A DNA stretch of 15,082 bases. It comes from JBLHHI01 sp047614125. GTDB lineage: Bacteria > Bacteroidota > Bacteroidia > NS11-12g > UBA9320. Of this stretch, positions 1 to 6,535 are shown in pieces. Location of the stretch: positions 1 through 15,082 of the forward strand of contig JBLHHI010000082.1 in the NCBI GenBank assembly GCA_047614125.1, given 5' to 3'. The translations under genes and the position numbers were made by a program. Each line of letters starts with the position of its first letter. The first letter of the stretch is position 1. The notes below the pieces were generated by a model, which was not told the DNA's origin, did no database searches, and saw only the letters and a list, made by a program, of their open reading frames with translations.

Positions 1-6
1 GTTCTT

Positions 7-24
7 GGTTTACCCCGGTAAACC
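7..24. repeat. perfect 8-bp inverted repeat
   Basis: GGTTTACC (7-14) and its exact reverse complement GGTAAACC (17-24) are separated by two bases. It could be a small hairpin or a dimeric protein-binding site. The gene to which it might belong lies outside the window, so no role can be assigned. Confidence 0.5.
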
Positions 25-153
25 TACAAACATGACGCTTCGACTATACAATTTTATAAAAATCTGAACCTGCAAATATTAATCGAACTCAGGTTAATAG
101 CAATTTAGGTGGCTAAGCTTCTTTCAACTTTAACCTGCCAACGCAAGCTTCGG

Positions 154-197
154 CTCAAAAACACTCGCTTGGCTCCAGCCGAGTGAGTTTTTTTGAG
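154..197. terminator. possible terminator-like hairpin with T-run
   Basis: CTCAAAAA followed by CACTCG (154-167) can pair with CGAGTG and TTTTTGAG (180-197) through an asymmetric bulge. The right arm contains a run of seven T. This resembles a bidirectional intrinsic terminator and could end the minus-strand oxidase operon or a plus-strand gene left of the window. The loop is long (12 nt) and the same words recur in a larger inverted repeat, so it may instead be part of a repeat element. Confidence 0.3.
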
Positions 198-370
198 GAC
201 TCCAAAAATCTGAAATTACACTTTTGGCTTCTTCAAGCTTTGAGACAGTATCGCTTAGTTAAAGCTCCATTTGACTAAGCCACTCTAGATCCAAAAGAAT
301 AAAAAATCATTCATTTAAGACTGAATTTGGCTCAAAGCAAGTCGCTCACTCGGCTAGAGCCAAGCTAGTG
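162..370. repeat. 26-nt inverted repeat pair enclosing 157 nt
   Basis: Bases 162-187 and the reverse complement of 345-370 agree at 24 of 26 positions. Each arm contains its own small palindrome (GGCTCCAGCC on the left, GGCTAGAGCC on the right). The word GGCTCAAA occurs beside each arm (153-160 and 329-336). Two further short inverted repeats lie between the arms. The layout would fit a small non-autonomous element or a large folded transcript end. No target-site duplication is evident, so the nature is unresolved. Confidence 0.5.
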
Positions 371-389
371 CCTTGTTTGTGGTAAATCG

Positions 390-419
390 TTGACCCCAAC
401 GGGGTCACATCTTGTAGAA
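390..419. repeat. palindromic repeat, copy 1
   Basis: The core GACCCCAACGGGGTC (392-406) has 6-bp arms and a 3-nt loop, and is followed by CATCT and TAGAA. The same unit recurs at 440-470. Palindromes of the GACCCC..GGGGTC type are, to my knowledge, frequent interspersed intergenic repeats in Bacteroidota. There is no T-run after the hairpin, so it does not look like a classic terminator. Confidence 0.6.
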
Positions 420-439
420 CCTTGAAGGTAGGTAGGGTT

Positions 440-470
440 TCGACCCTGACGGGGTCGCATCTCCTAAGAA
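440..470. repeat. palindromic repeat, copy 2
   Basis: The core GACCCTGACGGGGTC (442-456) is followed by GCATCT and TAAGAA. It matches copy 1 over the whole unit apart from a few substitutions and one inserted base. One arm carries a T that leaves five perfect pairs. The two copies are in direct orientation, 50 nt apart, just downstream of the last gene of the oxidase operon. Confidence 0.6.
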
Positions 471-486
471 TGGTACATCTAACAAT

Positions 487-1170
487 TCAATGCTCACAGC
501 ATTCCACCTTTGCTTGATCCGCGTTCATTTGAGGACTGAGGTATGGAATGCCTAAACCGGCGCCGCGAATGATGAGTAAAACAGCCGTGGTGGCCAATGC
601 ATATTTTACAAAGACATTTACCTTTTGAATTCGCATCCATGGAATCCGGCCTTGCAATACACTGCCAACCAAAAACATCGGAAGCGTTCCCAAGCCGAAG
701 ATGATCATGAACATCAGGCTGTTGGAAAAGGTTGATTGACCAATGGCCAAAGCCGCAGCCGCATAGCTCAATCCACACGGCAACAAACCATTCAGAAATC
801 CCAAGGTCAACATCCTTCCGGTTTTAAAGCCACTGGCTTTCGACATTTGTGATGAAAGCCGAACTGAAATGACATTTAATACTTTTTTTACCGGTGAAAT
901 CTTATTCTTGAAAACGATGAGCAGCAATAAGATGCCAGCTACAATCGATAAATATTGCTGTGTTTCAAACAATACTGAAGGGATTCGTATTAGACTGAAC
1001 AATCCAACCAAAACCAAGTAAGCCGAAATACGACCTCCGTGGTATAAAAAAACACCCGGCTCCAAGCCCTTTACATCCAGCGACTTATGCAGCGAAAAAA
1101 CCAGCGGGCCGCACATGGCAGCACAGTGCAATGAACCGGCAAATCCTACCAAAAAAGCTGCCCAAATCAT
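487..1170 (-). CDS. TauE/SafE-like (COG2836/DsbD_2 type) membrane protein
   Basis: A 227-residue membrane protein with about six hydrophobic segments. The N-terminal segment carries the motif GSLHCAAMCGP (residues 12-22), with H15, C16 and C20, which is characteristic of the small membrane proteins annotated as sulfite exporter TauE/SafE family or DsbD_2-like. This group often ends cbb3 oxidase operons in Bacteroidota and is suspected of metal (copper) handling during oxidase assembly; that role is inferred. The extreme C terminus, VECCEH, could also bind metal. Its ATG overlaps the stop codon of the upstream fixH-like gene by 4 bp (ATGA), which suggests coupled translation. It is the last gene of the operon. 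Confidence 0.85.
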   Translation of the reverse strand: MIWAAFLVGFAGSLHCAAMCGPLVFSLHKSLDVKGLEPGVFLYHGGRISAYLVLVGLFSLIRIPSVLFETQQYLSIVAGILLLLIVFKNKISPVKKVLNVISVRLSSQMSKASGFKTGRMLTLGFLNGLLPCGLSYAAAALAIGQSTFSNSLMFMIIFGLGTLPMFLVGSVLQGRIPWMRIQKVNVFVKYALATTAVLLIIRGAGLGIPYLSPQMNADQAKVECCEH

Positions 1171-1586
1171 GGCGCCTTAGTGTAATTAAACTGTTTGGCA
1201 AAGGGCTTTCCGTTAACAACACCTTCGATGTCTATGAGGTATCTACCGCCAGCTAATTGTGCCAAGGTAAACTCCTGGTTGTGAACTGAAACAGAATCTG
1301 TTTTGGATATTTTACGATCCGATGCAGCATCTGCCACATTCTTAAACGATACCAATTGCACAAAGCCCATTGAATCGTAGCTTACAAGTAATTGATCGTT
1401 GTTTGTTTCAACTTGTACTTTTTCTCCTTTCAAATAGAGCACCTTTTTATGATTGTAATCCAACCCCTTTTCGTAATAGTCATCGTCAATTAAACCCTCG
1501 GCATTGCGAGTAGAATAGATGCCAATGCTCACAATAAAAATCATGAAAATGGCCATTGTAATTGCTAATCCTTTTCCCCAGTTCAT
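1167..1586 (-). CDS. ccoH: FixH/CcoH-family cbb3 oxidase accessory protein
   Basis: A 139-residue protein with one N-terminal membrane anchor (about residues 6-24). It is followed by the FixH-family signature GLIDDDYYEKGLDYN (residues 31-45) and a soluble domain predicted to lie outside the cytoplasmic membrane. FixH/CcoH proteins are required for stable assembly or maturation of cbb3 oxidase. The start overlaps the stop of ccoG by 4 bp and the stop overlaps the start of the next gene by 4 bp, so all three are probably translated in coupled fashion. Length is slightly short of proteobacterial FixH but normal for Bacteroidota. Family assignment is firm; the biochemical role is taken from homologues. 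Confidence 0.9.
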   Translation of the reverse strand: MNWGKGLAITMAIFMIFIVSIGIYSTRNAEGLIDDDYYEKGLDYNHKKVLYLKGEKVQVETNNDQLLVSYDSMGFVQLVSFKNVADAASDRKISKTDSVSVHNQEFTLAQLAGGRYLIDIEGVVNGKPFAKQFNYTKAP

Positions 1587-3019
1587 GGCTTCGTTGTTTG
1601 TGTTGAGTCCGTTAAAATCTGACCGTTTAAGGGCCCGATAAAATTGGTCTTAAAGGTTTTTAACTTTTCATTGTCGATGTACAAATCCATGCGCATCGGC
1701 AAATGACCCCCTCTAAAATCCGTTGACTTCATCTTAATTAAAAATACCTTTTGTTCTCCTTCGTTTGCCGACAAGATTGAATCTTTATCCATTTGGATTA
1801 ATTGCGCCTTGTTGTTGCGCAATTTCATCTTAACCATCTTATCCTCAAAGGTTTTATTGGTCATTTCGAGTTGATACATATTAATCACATTCCCTTCATT
1901 ATCAATGGTATATGTTTTTCCTTGCACACGCAACACATTGGCTTCTACATCGGTTCTGGTTATCAATAATCCAACAAAAACTCCAATGAGCAAGCACATA
2001 ACCACCGAATACGCAATGATTCTTGCCGACCATCGAAAGCCCACCTTATTCATTACGTTATTTCTTGAATCGATGCGGATGAGACCCAATGGTTTATCGA
2101 TCTTTTCCATTACTCCATCGCATGCATCTATGCATGCCGTGCAGTTCACACACTCCAGCTGGGTGCCATTTCGTATATCAATCCCGGTAGGACAAACATC
2201 TACACACAAATTGCAATCCACACAATCGCCCTTTTCGGTTTGCACCTCGCTTTTACGCAACCTTCCTCTGGGTTCTCCTCGAACTTCATCGTAGGTTACC
2301 ACCATGCTGTTCGGATCGAGCATTACACCTTGCAACCGGCCATATGGACAAATTATTATGCAAACAATCTCTCGAAGTCGGGCAAAGACCACATAAAAGA
2401 CCGTGGTAAAAATCAATAAACTTATGAGGGTCAAGTAGTTTTCTTGAATTGGACCGGTGATTTGTGCCCACAGAGACTCCCATCCAATGATGTACGCAAA
2501 AAACGTATTGGCAATGAGAAAAGAAACCCCGAAAAATACGAAAAACTTAAGTCCTCGTTTATAGATTTTATGGGCATTCCATGGCATTTCTGCCAACTTT
2601 TTTTGCTTTGATGGACTTCCTTCAATGGCCACTTCAATTTTACGGAATACCATTTCCATAAAAATAGTTTGAGGACAAACCCAGCCGCAAAACACCCTTC
2701 CAAAGATGACGGTAAAAAGCACAATAAATACCACCAAGGTAATGAGTAACAGAACCAGGAAGTGAAAATCTTGCGGCCAAAAGGGTTGTCCAAGTATGAC
2801 GAACTTGCGTTCTAATACATTGAGCATGAGCAAAGGGTAACCACCAATTTTAATAAATGGTGCAGCAAAAAAGAATGCGAGATACAGATAGCTTAAATAG
2901 CTTCGATATCGATACAACTTGCCCTTTATAATCTTCGGATACAGCCAAATTCGGCTGCCTTTATCCGTAACATTGGCCAGGTGTTCTCTAAAATTCTCTG
3001 TGTTTTTTTGCTGATACAT
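1583..3019 (-). CDS. ccoG: CcoG, polyferredoxin-type cbb3 oxidase accessory protein
   Basis: A 478-residue membrane iron-sulfur protein. Hydrophobic segments lie near residues 41-60, 86-106, 156-177, 193-214 and 332-354. CGWVCPQT (C111, C115) and CIIICPYGRLQG (C220, C224) are the CcoG/NapH-type cysteine pairs at membrane borders. Two 4Fe-4S clusters are predicted from C266, C269, C272, C276 and C290, C293, C296, C300. The C-terminal third (about 355-478) is an Ig-like domain outside the membrane. In other bacteria CcoG takes part in copper reduction and delivery for the oxidase CuB centre. The gene starts 26 bp after ccoP and overlaps fixH by 4 bp. Confidence 0.95.
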   Translation of the reverse strand: MYQQKNTENFREHLANVTDKGSRIWLYPKIIKGKLYRYRSYLSYLYLAFFFAAPFIKIGGYPLLMLNVLERKFVILGQPFWPQDFHFLVLLLITLVVFIVLFTVIFGRVFCGWVCPQTIFMEMVFRKIEVAIEGSPSKQKKLAEMPWNAHKIYKRGLKFFVFFGVSFLIANTFFAYIIGWESLWAQITGPIQENYLTLISLLIFTTVFYVVFARLREIVCIIICPYGRLQGVMLDPNSMVVTYDEVRGEPRGRLRKSEVQTEKGDCVDCNLCVDVCPTGIDIRNGTQLECVNCTACIDACDGVMEKIDKPLGLIRIDSRNNVMNKVGFRWSARIIAYSVVMCLLIGVFVGLLITRTDVEANVLRVQGKTYTIDNEGNVINMYQLEMTNKTFEDKMVKMKLRNNKAQLIQMDKDSILSANEGEQKVFLIKMKSTDFRGGHLPMRMDLYIDNEKLKTFKTNFIGPLNGQILTDSTQTTKP

Positions 3020-3045
3020 GTTGGCGTTTACCTGGCTGAATCTAA

Positions 3046-3948
3046 TTATTTACTTTGCGTTGTGTCTGATTCTGCATTTGAAGCATCCACTGCTTTATAC
3101 AGATCTCCTTCTGCCTCTTTGGGTTTAGCATCCGCCGGCATTGCTTCTTTTTGCAGACTTAATACGTACGATGTAACCGCTTGTAAACTTTCCGGTCCCA
3201 TCATTTTCTGCCATTCGGCCATTCCCTTATCAACCACGCCATACTTGATGGTTGAAAAAACATCTTTTACACTTCCGCCGTGTTTCCAATATTCGTCGCG
3301 TAGGTTGGGACCGCTGTTTGGCAAGCCTTCCGCATATTTACCATGACATGCAAAGCAGTTTTCGTTGTAAATCAGCTTTCCTTTCGACAGCGATGGTTCA
3401 TCTAATAAAAGGGTTACCGTGTTCTCATCTACGCTCTTGCCTTGGCTCGAAACCAGCAAGGCTCTTGCTTCTTCAGCCTGATCCAATTCTGCTTGATACT
3501 CATCGTACTGCGTATAACCGCTGTCGGTAAATGTAAACCTCACATAGTAGATCACCGCTATTATAATGGTGGAATAGAATAAATACATAAACCACGGTGG
3601 CGCGGGATTGTCTAACTCGTAAATGCCATCGTGCGGATGATCGATAATGGTATCTTTATCGGTGTCGGACGATTTGATTTGCAAGATTTTACTCCAAATG
3701 GAAGGTTTTTTCTCAACCACCTTGTCGCCCATTTCTTCACGCATAAATCGCTTTAAATGGGTGGCAATGCTATACAACGCTGTGGCAATAATTAGCAGAA
3801 TGAATGAGAAGAAGTAAATAACCGTATTAAGTGTTATTTGGTACGCGGGAACTGCTGCCTCAGCCGTTTCCTGACCCATGGCTTGACCTGCCCACAACAT
3901 CAAGAAGAAGGTCAACAACCGAAGATGAATTTTTATTTTAGCTTTCAT
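3046..3948 (-). CDS. ccoP: CcoP, cytochrome c subunit of cbb3 oxidase (single heme)
   Basis: A 300-residue membrane-anchored cytochrome. An N-terminal signal-like segment (residues 9-25) is followed by a membrane helix (about 38-62), then the FixP N-terminal domain with DHPHDGIYELDNPAPPWF (103-120) and a second helix (118-138). The C-terminal domain has one heme c site, C198-F-A-C201-H202, with M243 as a likely axial ligand. Proteobacterial CcoP normally has two CxxCH motifs; only one is present here. The tail after residue 270 is charged and low in complexity. The subunit is expected to pass electrons from a periplasmic donor to CcoO. It starts 9 bp after ccoQ in the same operon. Confidence 0.93.
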   Translation of the reverse strand: MKAKIKIHLRLLTFFLMLWAGQAMGQETAEAAVPAYQITLNTVIYFFSFILLIIATALYSIATHLKRFMREEMGDKVVEKKPSIWSKILQIKSSDTDKDTIIDHPHDGIYELDNPAPPWFMYLFYSTIIIAVIYYVRFTFTDSGYTQYDEYQAELDQAEEARALLVSSQGKSVDENTVTLLLDEPSLSKGKLIYNENCFACHGKYAEGLPNSGPNLRDEYWKHGGSVKDVFSTIKYGVVDKGMAEWQKMMGPESLQAVTSYVLSLQKEAMPADAKPKEAEGDLYKAVDASNAESDTTQSK

Positions 3949-3957
3949 TGTTTTCGA

Positions 3958-4164
3958 TTAATTAAGGGTTGATTTTGAATGATCCTCGACCGTAGTTTCC
4001 AGCTCCGGTTGATCCGAAAATGGAAGGTTCGATAAGGTTTTAATGGTTGATTTGCTGATGGTTACCATATAAATAATGGAAAGGATGAATACTCCTAAGA
4101 AGATCAGCAATGAAGTGATTAAATACAAATCAGCTCCGTCTACGTGTCCTAGTAAATCTGACAT
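3958..4164 (-). CDS. ccoQ: CcoQ-like small subunit of cbb3 oxidase
   Basis: A 68-residue protein with a single membrane helix (about residues 14-36) and a short polar tail rich in acidic residues. Its size, one-helix topology and position between ccoNO and ccoP match the CcoQ/FixQ subunit, which stabilises the oxidase complex. Sequence conservation in this family is low, so the call rests mainly on context. It begins 18 bp after the ccoNO stop. The purine-rich AAAAAGAG a few bases before the ATG could help ribosome binding. Confidence 0.8.
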   Translation of the reverse strand: MSDLLGHVDGADLYLITSLLIFLGVFILSIIYMVTISKSTIKTLSNLPFSDQPELETTVEDHSKSTLN

Positions 4165-4182
4165 AATTTCTCTTTTTACGGA

Positions 4183-6381
4183 TTACTTTTTATCTTTTAT
4201 TTCCTCATTTTGGTCACTCAAATCCTTACCCAATTTGTGTAAATAGGCAATGAGGGCAACAATTTCTTTATTCTCATCCACCTCGTATACTTGGGTTGGA
4301 TTACCATCTTCATCGTAATCGGCAACCGACAACGATTTTGCTGTCCCCAACATCGATGCGTGCACTTGCTTGGCCTGTTTTTCAAGGTCGGCTTGTGCAA
4401 TTTTCTCATACCCTTTTGGATACGGAACTCCCAGTGTTTTCATTGCTGAAATTTTCTTATCAATGTCGTCTACCTCAATGTTGTCGAAGTACAACCAGCG
4501 ATAGCGAGGCATAATGGATTTATCATCCGAAGTGACACCTGGATCCCACATGTGTTGGAAATGCCAACCGGCATCTTTGTAGGTTCCGTTTTTATCGCCC
4601 GAACGAGCCAAATCCGGACCGGTACGTTTCGATCCCCATAAGAACGGATGATCGTAGGCATTCTCTCCTGCTTTCGAGTAATCCCCGTATCGAACGGTTT
4701 CCGACCTAAAGGGCCGCACCATCTGACTGTGACAGTTGTTACATCCCTCTCTTATGTAAATATCTCGGCCTGCCAGTTCCAACGGAGTATATGGAGTTTG
4801 GATGGCTTCTACATTGTTTTTCACCAAGAACGTTGGCAAGAACTCAACGGCTCCTCCAATGAGTACAGCAATAAAGGCGAGTACAATAAACTGAGTTGGA
4901 CGTCGTTCAATCCAACGGTGCCAGTATCCTCCAGTTTTAGCTTCATCCACACCATCCGTAAGTGGGTAGGCCGATGCATCTTCATTGCGAACCAAGCTGC
5001 CTTGTTTCATGGTTCGAACCAAGTTAACCACCATGATAATGGCTCCCGTTAAGTACAACAATCCCCCAAAGGCACGCAACATGTGCATGGGTAAGATTTG
5101 GAGCGTAGTTGACAAGAAGTTTGGATATTTCAATACGCCCTCAGCCGTAAACTGTTTCCACATCAAACCCTGTGTAGCTCCACTGATGTACATCGGGATT
5201 ACATAGAATAAAATGCCTAAGGTTGCGATCCAGAAGTGCGTAGAAATGAGCTTCTTAGAAAATATTTTTGTATTGTAAAGTCTTGGAATTAAGTAGTATA
5301 AAATAGCAAAGGTTAAAAAGCCATTCCAACCCAAGGCCCCAACGTGCACGTGACTCACAATCCAATCGGTAAAGTGGGTTATGCCGTTAAAGGTTTTAAG
5401 CGAAAGCATCGGCCCTTCGAAGGTGACCATGCCGTAAGCTGTAATTCCAACCACCATAAATTTCAGAACGGCGTCGTCGCGAACTTTATCCCATGCACCG
5501 CGAAGTGTTAAAAGTCCGTTGAGCATTCCACCCCAACTTGGGGCTATGAGCATGATGGAAAAAACAATGCCCAGGGTTTGTGCCCATTCTGGCAATGAGG
5601 TATACAGTAAATGGTGTGGTCCGGCCCATATGTAAATGAAAATGAGCGACCAAAAGTGAAGGATGGATAGCTTGTAGGAGTAAATGGGGCGTTCGGCCAT
5701 CTTAGGCATAAAGTAATACATTAGGCCCAAAAACGGAGTTGTTAAGAAAAAGGCTACTGCATTGTGGCCATACCACCACTGCACCAAGGCATCTTGAACT
5801 CCGGCATACCAACTGTAGCTTTTAAACAGGGTAACCGGCAGCTCAAAGGAGTTGACCACGTGCAACAAGGCAACGGTTAAAAAAGTTGCCAGATAGAACC
5901 ATATGGCTACATATAAGTGTTTTTCTCTTCGCTTAAAAATGGTTCCAATCATGTTGGTTCCAAACACCAACCAAATTAAGGTAATGGCGATGTCGATGGG
6001 CCATTCCAATTCTGCATATTCTTTGGAAGTATTAAAGCCCAAGGGCAGCGTTATTGCGGCTGCAACAATGATGAGCTGCCATCCCCAAAAGTGAATTTTA
6101 CTCAAGGTGTCGCTAAACATTCGGGCCTTTAGCAATCGCTGCAGGGAATAATACACTCCCATAAAAATGGCATTACCCACAAAGGCAAAGATGATTGCAT
6201 TGGTGTGCAAAGGGCGTAAGCGGCCAAAGGTGATGTACTTTAGATTTAGGTTAAAGGCCGGGTCAAAAAGCTGCGAGGCAATAATTACCCCAACCAGCAT
6301 TCCAACCAGCCCCCATACCATGGTGGCAATTGCAAAGTTTTTTACAATGCCATTGTCGTAGCTAAACTGTTCTTTTTGCAT
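4183..6381 (-). CDS. ccoNO: CcoNO, fused catalytic and mono-heme subunits of cbb3 oxidase
   Basis: A 732-residue fusion. CcoN (about 1-460) is the heme-copper core. H59 and H346 should ligate heme b, H344 heme b3, and H206, H256 and H257 CuB; Y250 is the cross-linked tyrosine and E322 the conserved glutamate. Each is shifted by one from the Pseudomonas stutzeri CcoN numbers I remember, so the active site appears complete. CcoO (about 490-732) has a membrane anchor (497-519), one heme c site C547-N-N-C550-H551 and a likely ligand M624 in SIMPRYRW. The complex reduces O2 to water at high affinity and conserves energy. Proteobacteria use separate ccoN and ccoO genes; the fusion is usual in Bacteroidota. 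The ATG lies one base after the ccoS stop. Confidence 0.97.
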   Translation of the reverse strand: MQKEQFSYDNGIVKNFAIATMVWGLVGMLVGVIIASQLFDPAFNLNLKYITFGRLRPLHTNAIIFAFVGNAIFMGVYYSLQRLLKARMFSDTLSKIHFWGWQLIIVAAAITLPLGFNTSKEYAELEWPIDIAITLIWLVFGTNMIGTIFKRREKHLYVAIWFYLATFLTVALLHVVNSFELPVTLFKSYSWYAGVQDALVQWWYGHNAVAFFLTTPFLGLMYYFMPKMAERPIYSYKLSILHFWSLIFIYIWAGPHHLLYTSLPEWAQTLGIVFSIMLIAPSWGGMLNGLLTLRGAWDKVRDDAVLKFMVVGITAYGMVTFEGPMLSLKTFNGITHFTDWIVSHVHVGALGWNGFLTFAILYYLIPRLYNTKIFSKKLISTHFWIATLGILFYVIPMYISGATQGLMWKQFTAEGVLKYPNFLSTTLQILPMHMLRAFGGLLYLTGAIIMVVNLVRTMKQGSLVRNEDASAYPLTDGVDEAKTGGYWHRWIERRPTQFIVLAFIAVLIGGAVEFLPTFLVKNNVEAIQTPYTPLELAGRDIYIREGCNNCHSQMVRPFRSETVRYGDYSKAGENAYDHPFLWGSKRTGPDLARSGDKNGTYKDAGWHFQHMWDPGVTSDDKSIMPRYRWLYFDNIEVDDIDKKISAMKTLGVPYPKGYEKIAQADLEKQAKQVHASMLGTAKSLSVADYDEDGNPTQVYEVDENKEIVALIAYLHKLGKDLSDQNEEIKDKK

Positions 6382-6382
6382 T

Positions 6383-6535
6383 TTATTTTTCCGTTTTGTT
6401 TTTGTCGTCTAAAATTCTGAAGGACGGTGATTCCATGTCGTCGAACTGACCGGATTTAACTGCCCAAAAGAAGATGGCTAAAAAAATGATTGCCATAATT
6501 AAGCTAGCGGCTATGAGGAGCACCATTATTTTCAT
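6383..6535 (-). CDS. ccoS: CcoS, cbb3 oxidase assembly protein
   Basis: A 50-residue protein found by translating the gap between ccoI and ccoNO. It starts MKIMVLLIAAS, has one membrane helix (about residues 3-25), then WAVKSGQFDDMESPSFRIL, which matches the CcoS family pattern W-x-x-x-x-GQFDD-x-x-xP-x-x-x-I-L. CcoS is needed for cofactor (heme and copper) insertion into the oxidase in proteobacteria; the mechanism is not known. The ATG overlaps the ccoI stop by 4 bp (ATGA at 6532-6535) and the TAA ends one base before the ccoNO start, so it sits in the tightest part of the operon. Confidence 0.93.
   Translation of the reverse strand: MKIMVLLIAASLIMAIIFLAIFFWAVKSGQFDDMESPSFRILDDKNKTEK

Larger units (their letters stand above)
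1..486. other. gene-free, repeat-rich intergenic stretch
   Basis: No convincing coding region is seen on either strand; only very short ATG-initiated frames occur. The stretch lies downstream of the oxidase operon, which reads toward it on the minus strand and ends at 487. It is unusually rich in inverted repeats: 7-24, 154-167/180-197, 162-187/345-370, 202-207/222-227 (CCAAAA/TTTTGG), 253-259/274-280 (GCTTAGT/ACTAAGC) and the paired palindromes at 390-470. These are listed separately where they are strong. Confidence 0.6.

Noticed and set aside
390..470. CRISPR array
   Set aside because: Only two palindromic units are present and there are no cas genes in the window; they fit an interspersed palindromic repeat better.
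2286..2793. alternative minus-strand frames inside ccoG
   Set aside because: They are out-of-frame shadows; ccoG is continuous with all cysteine motifs intact, so no frameshift is indicated.
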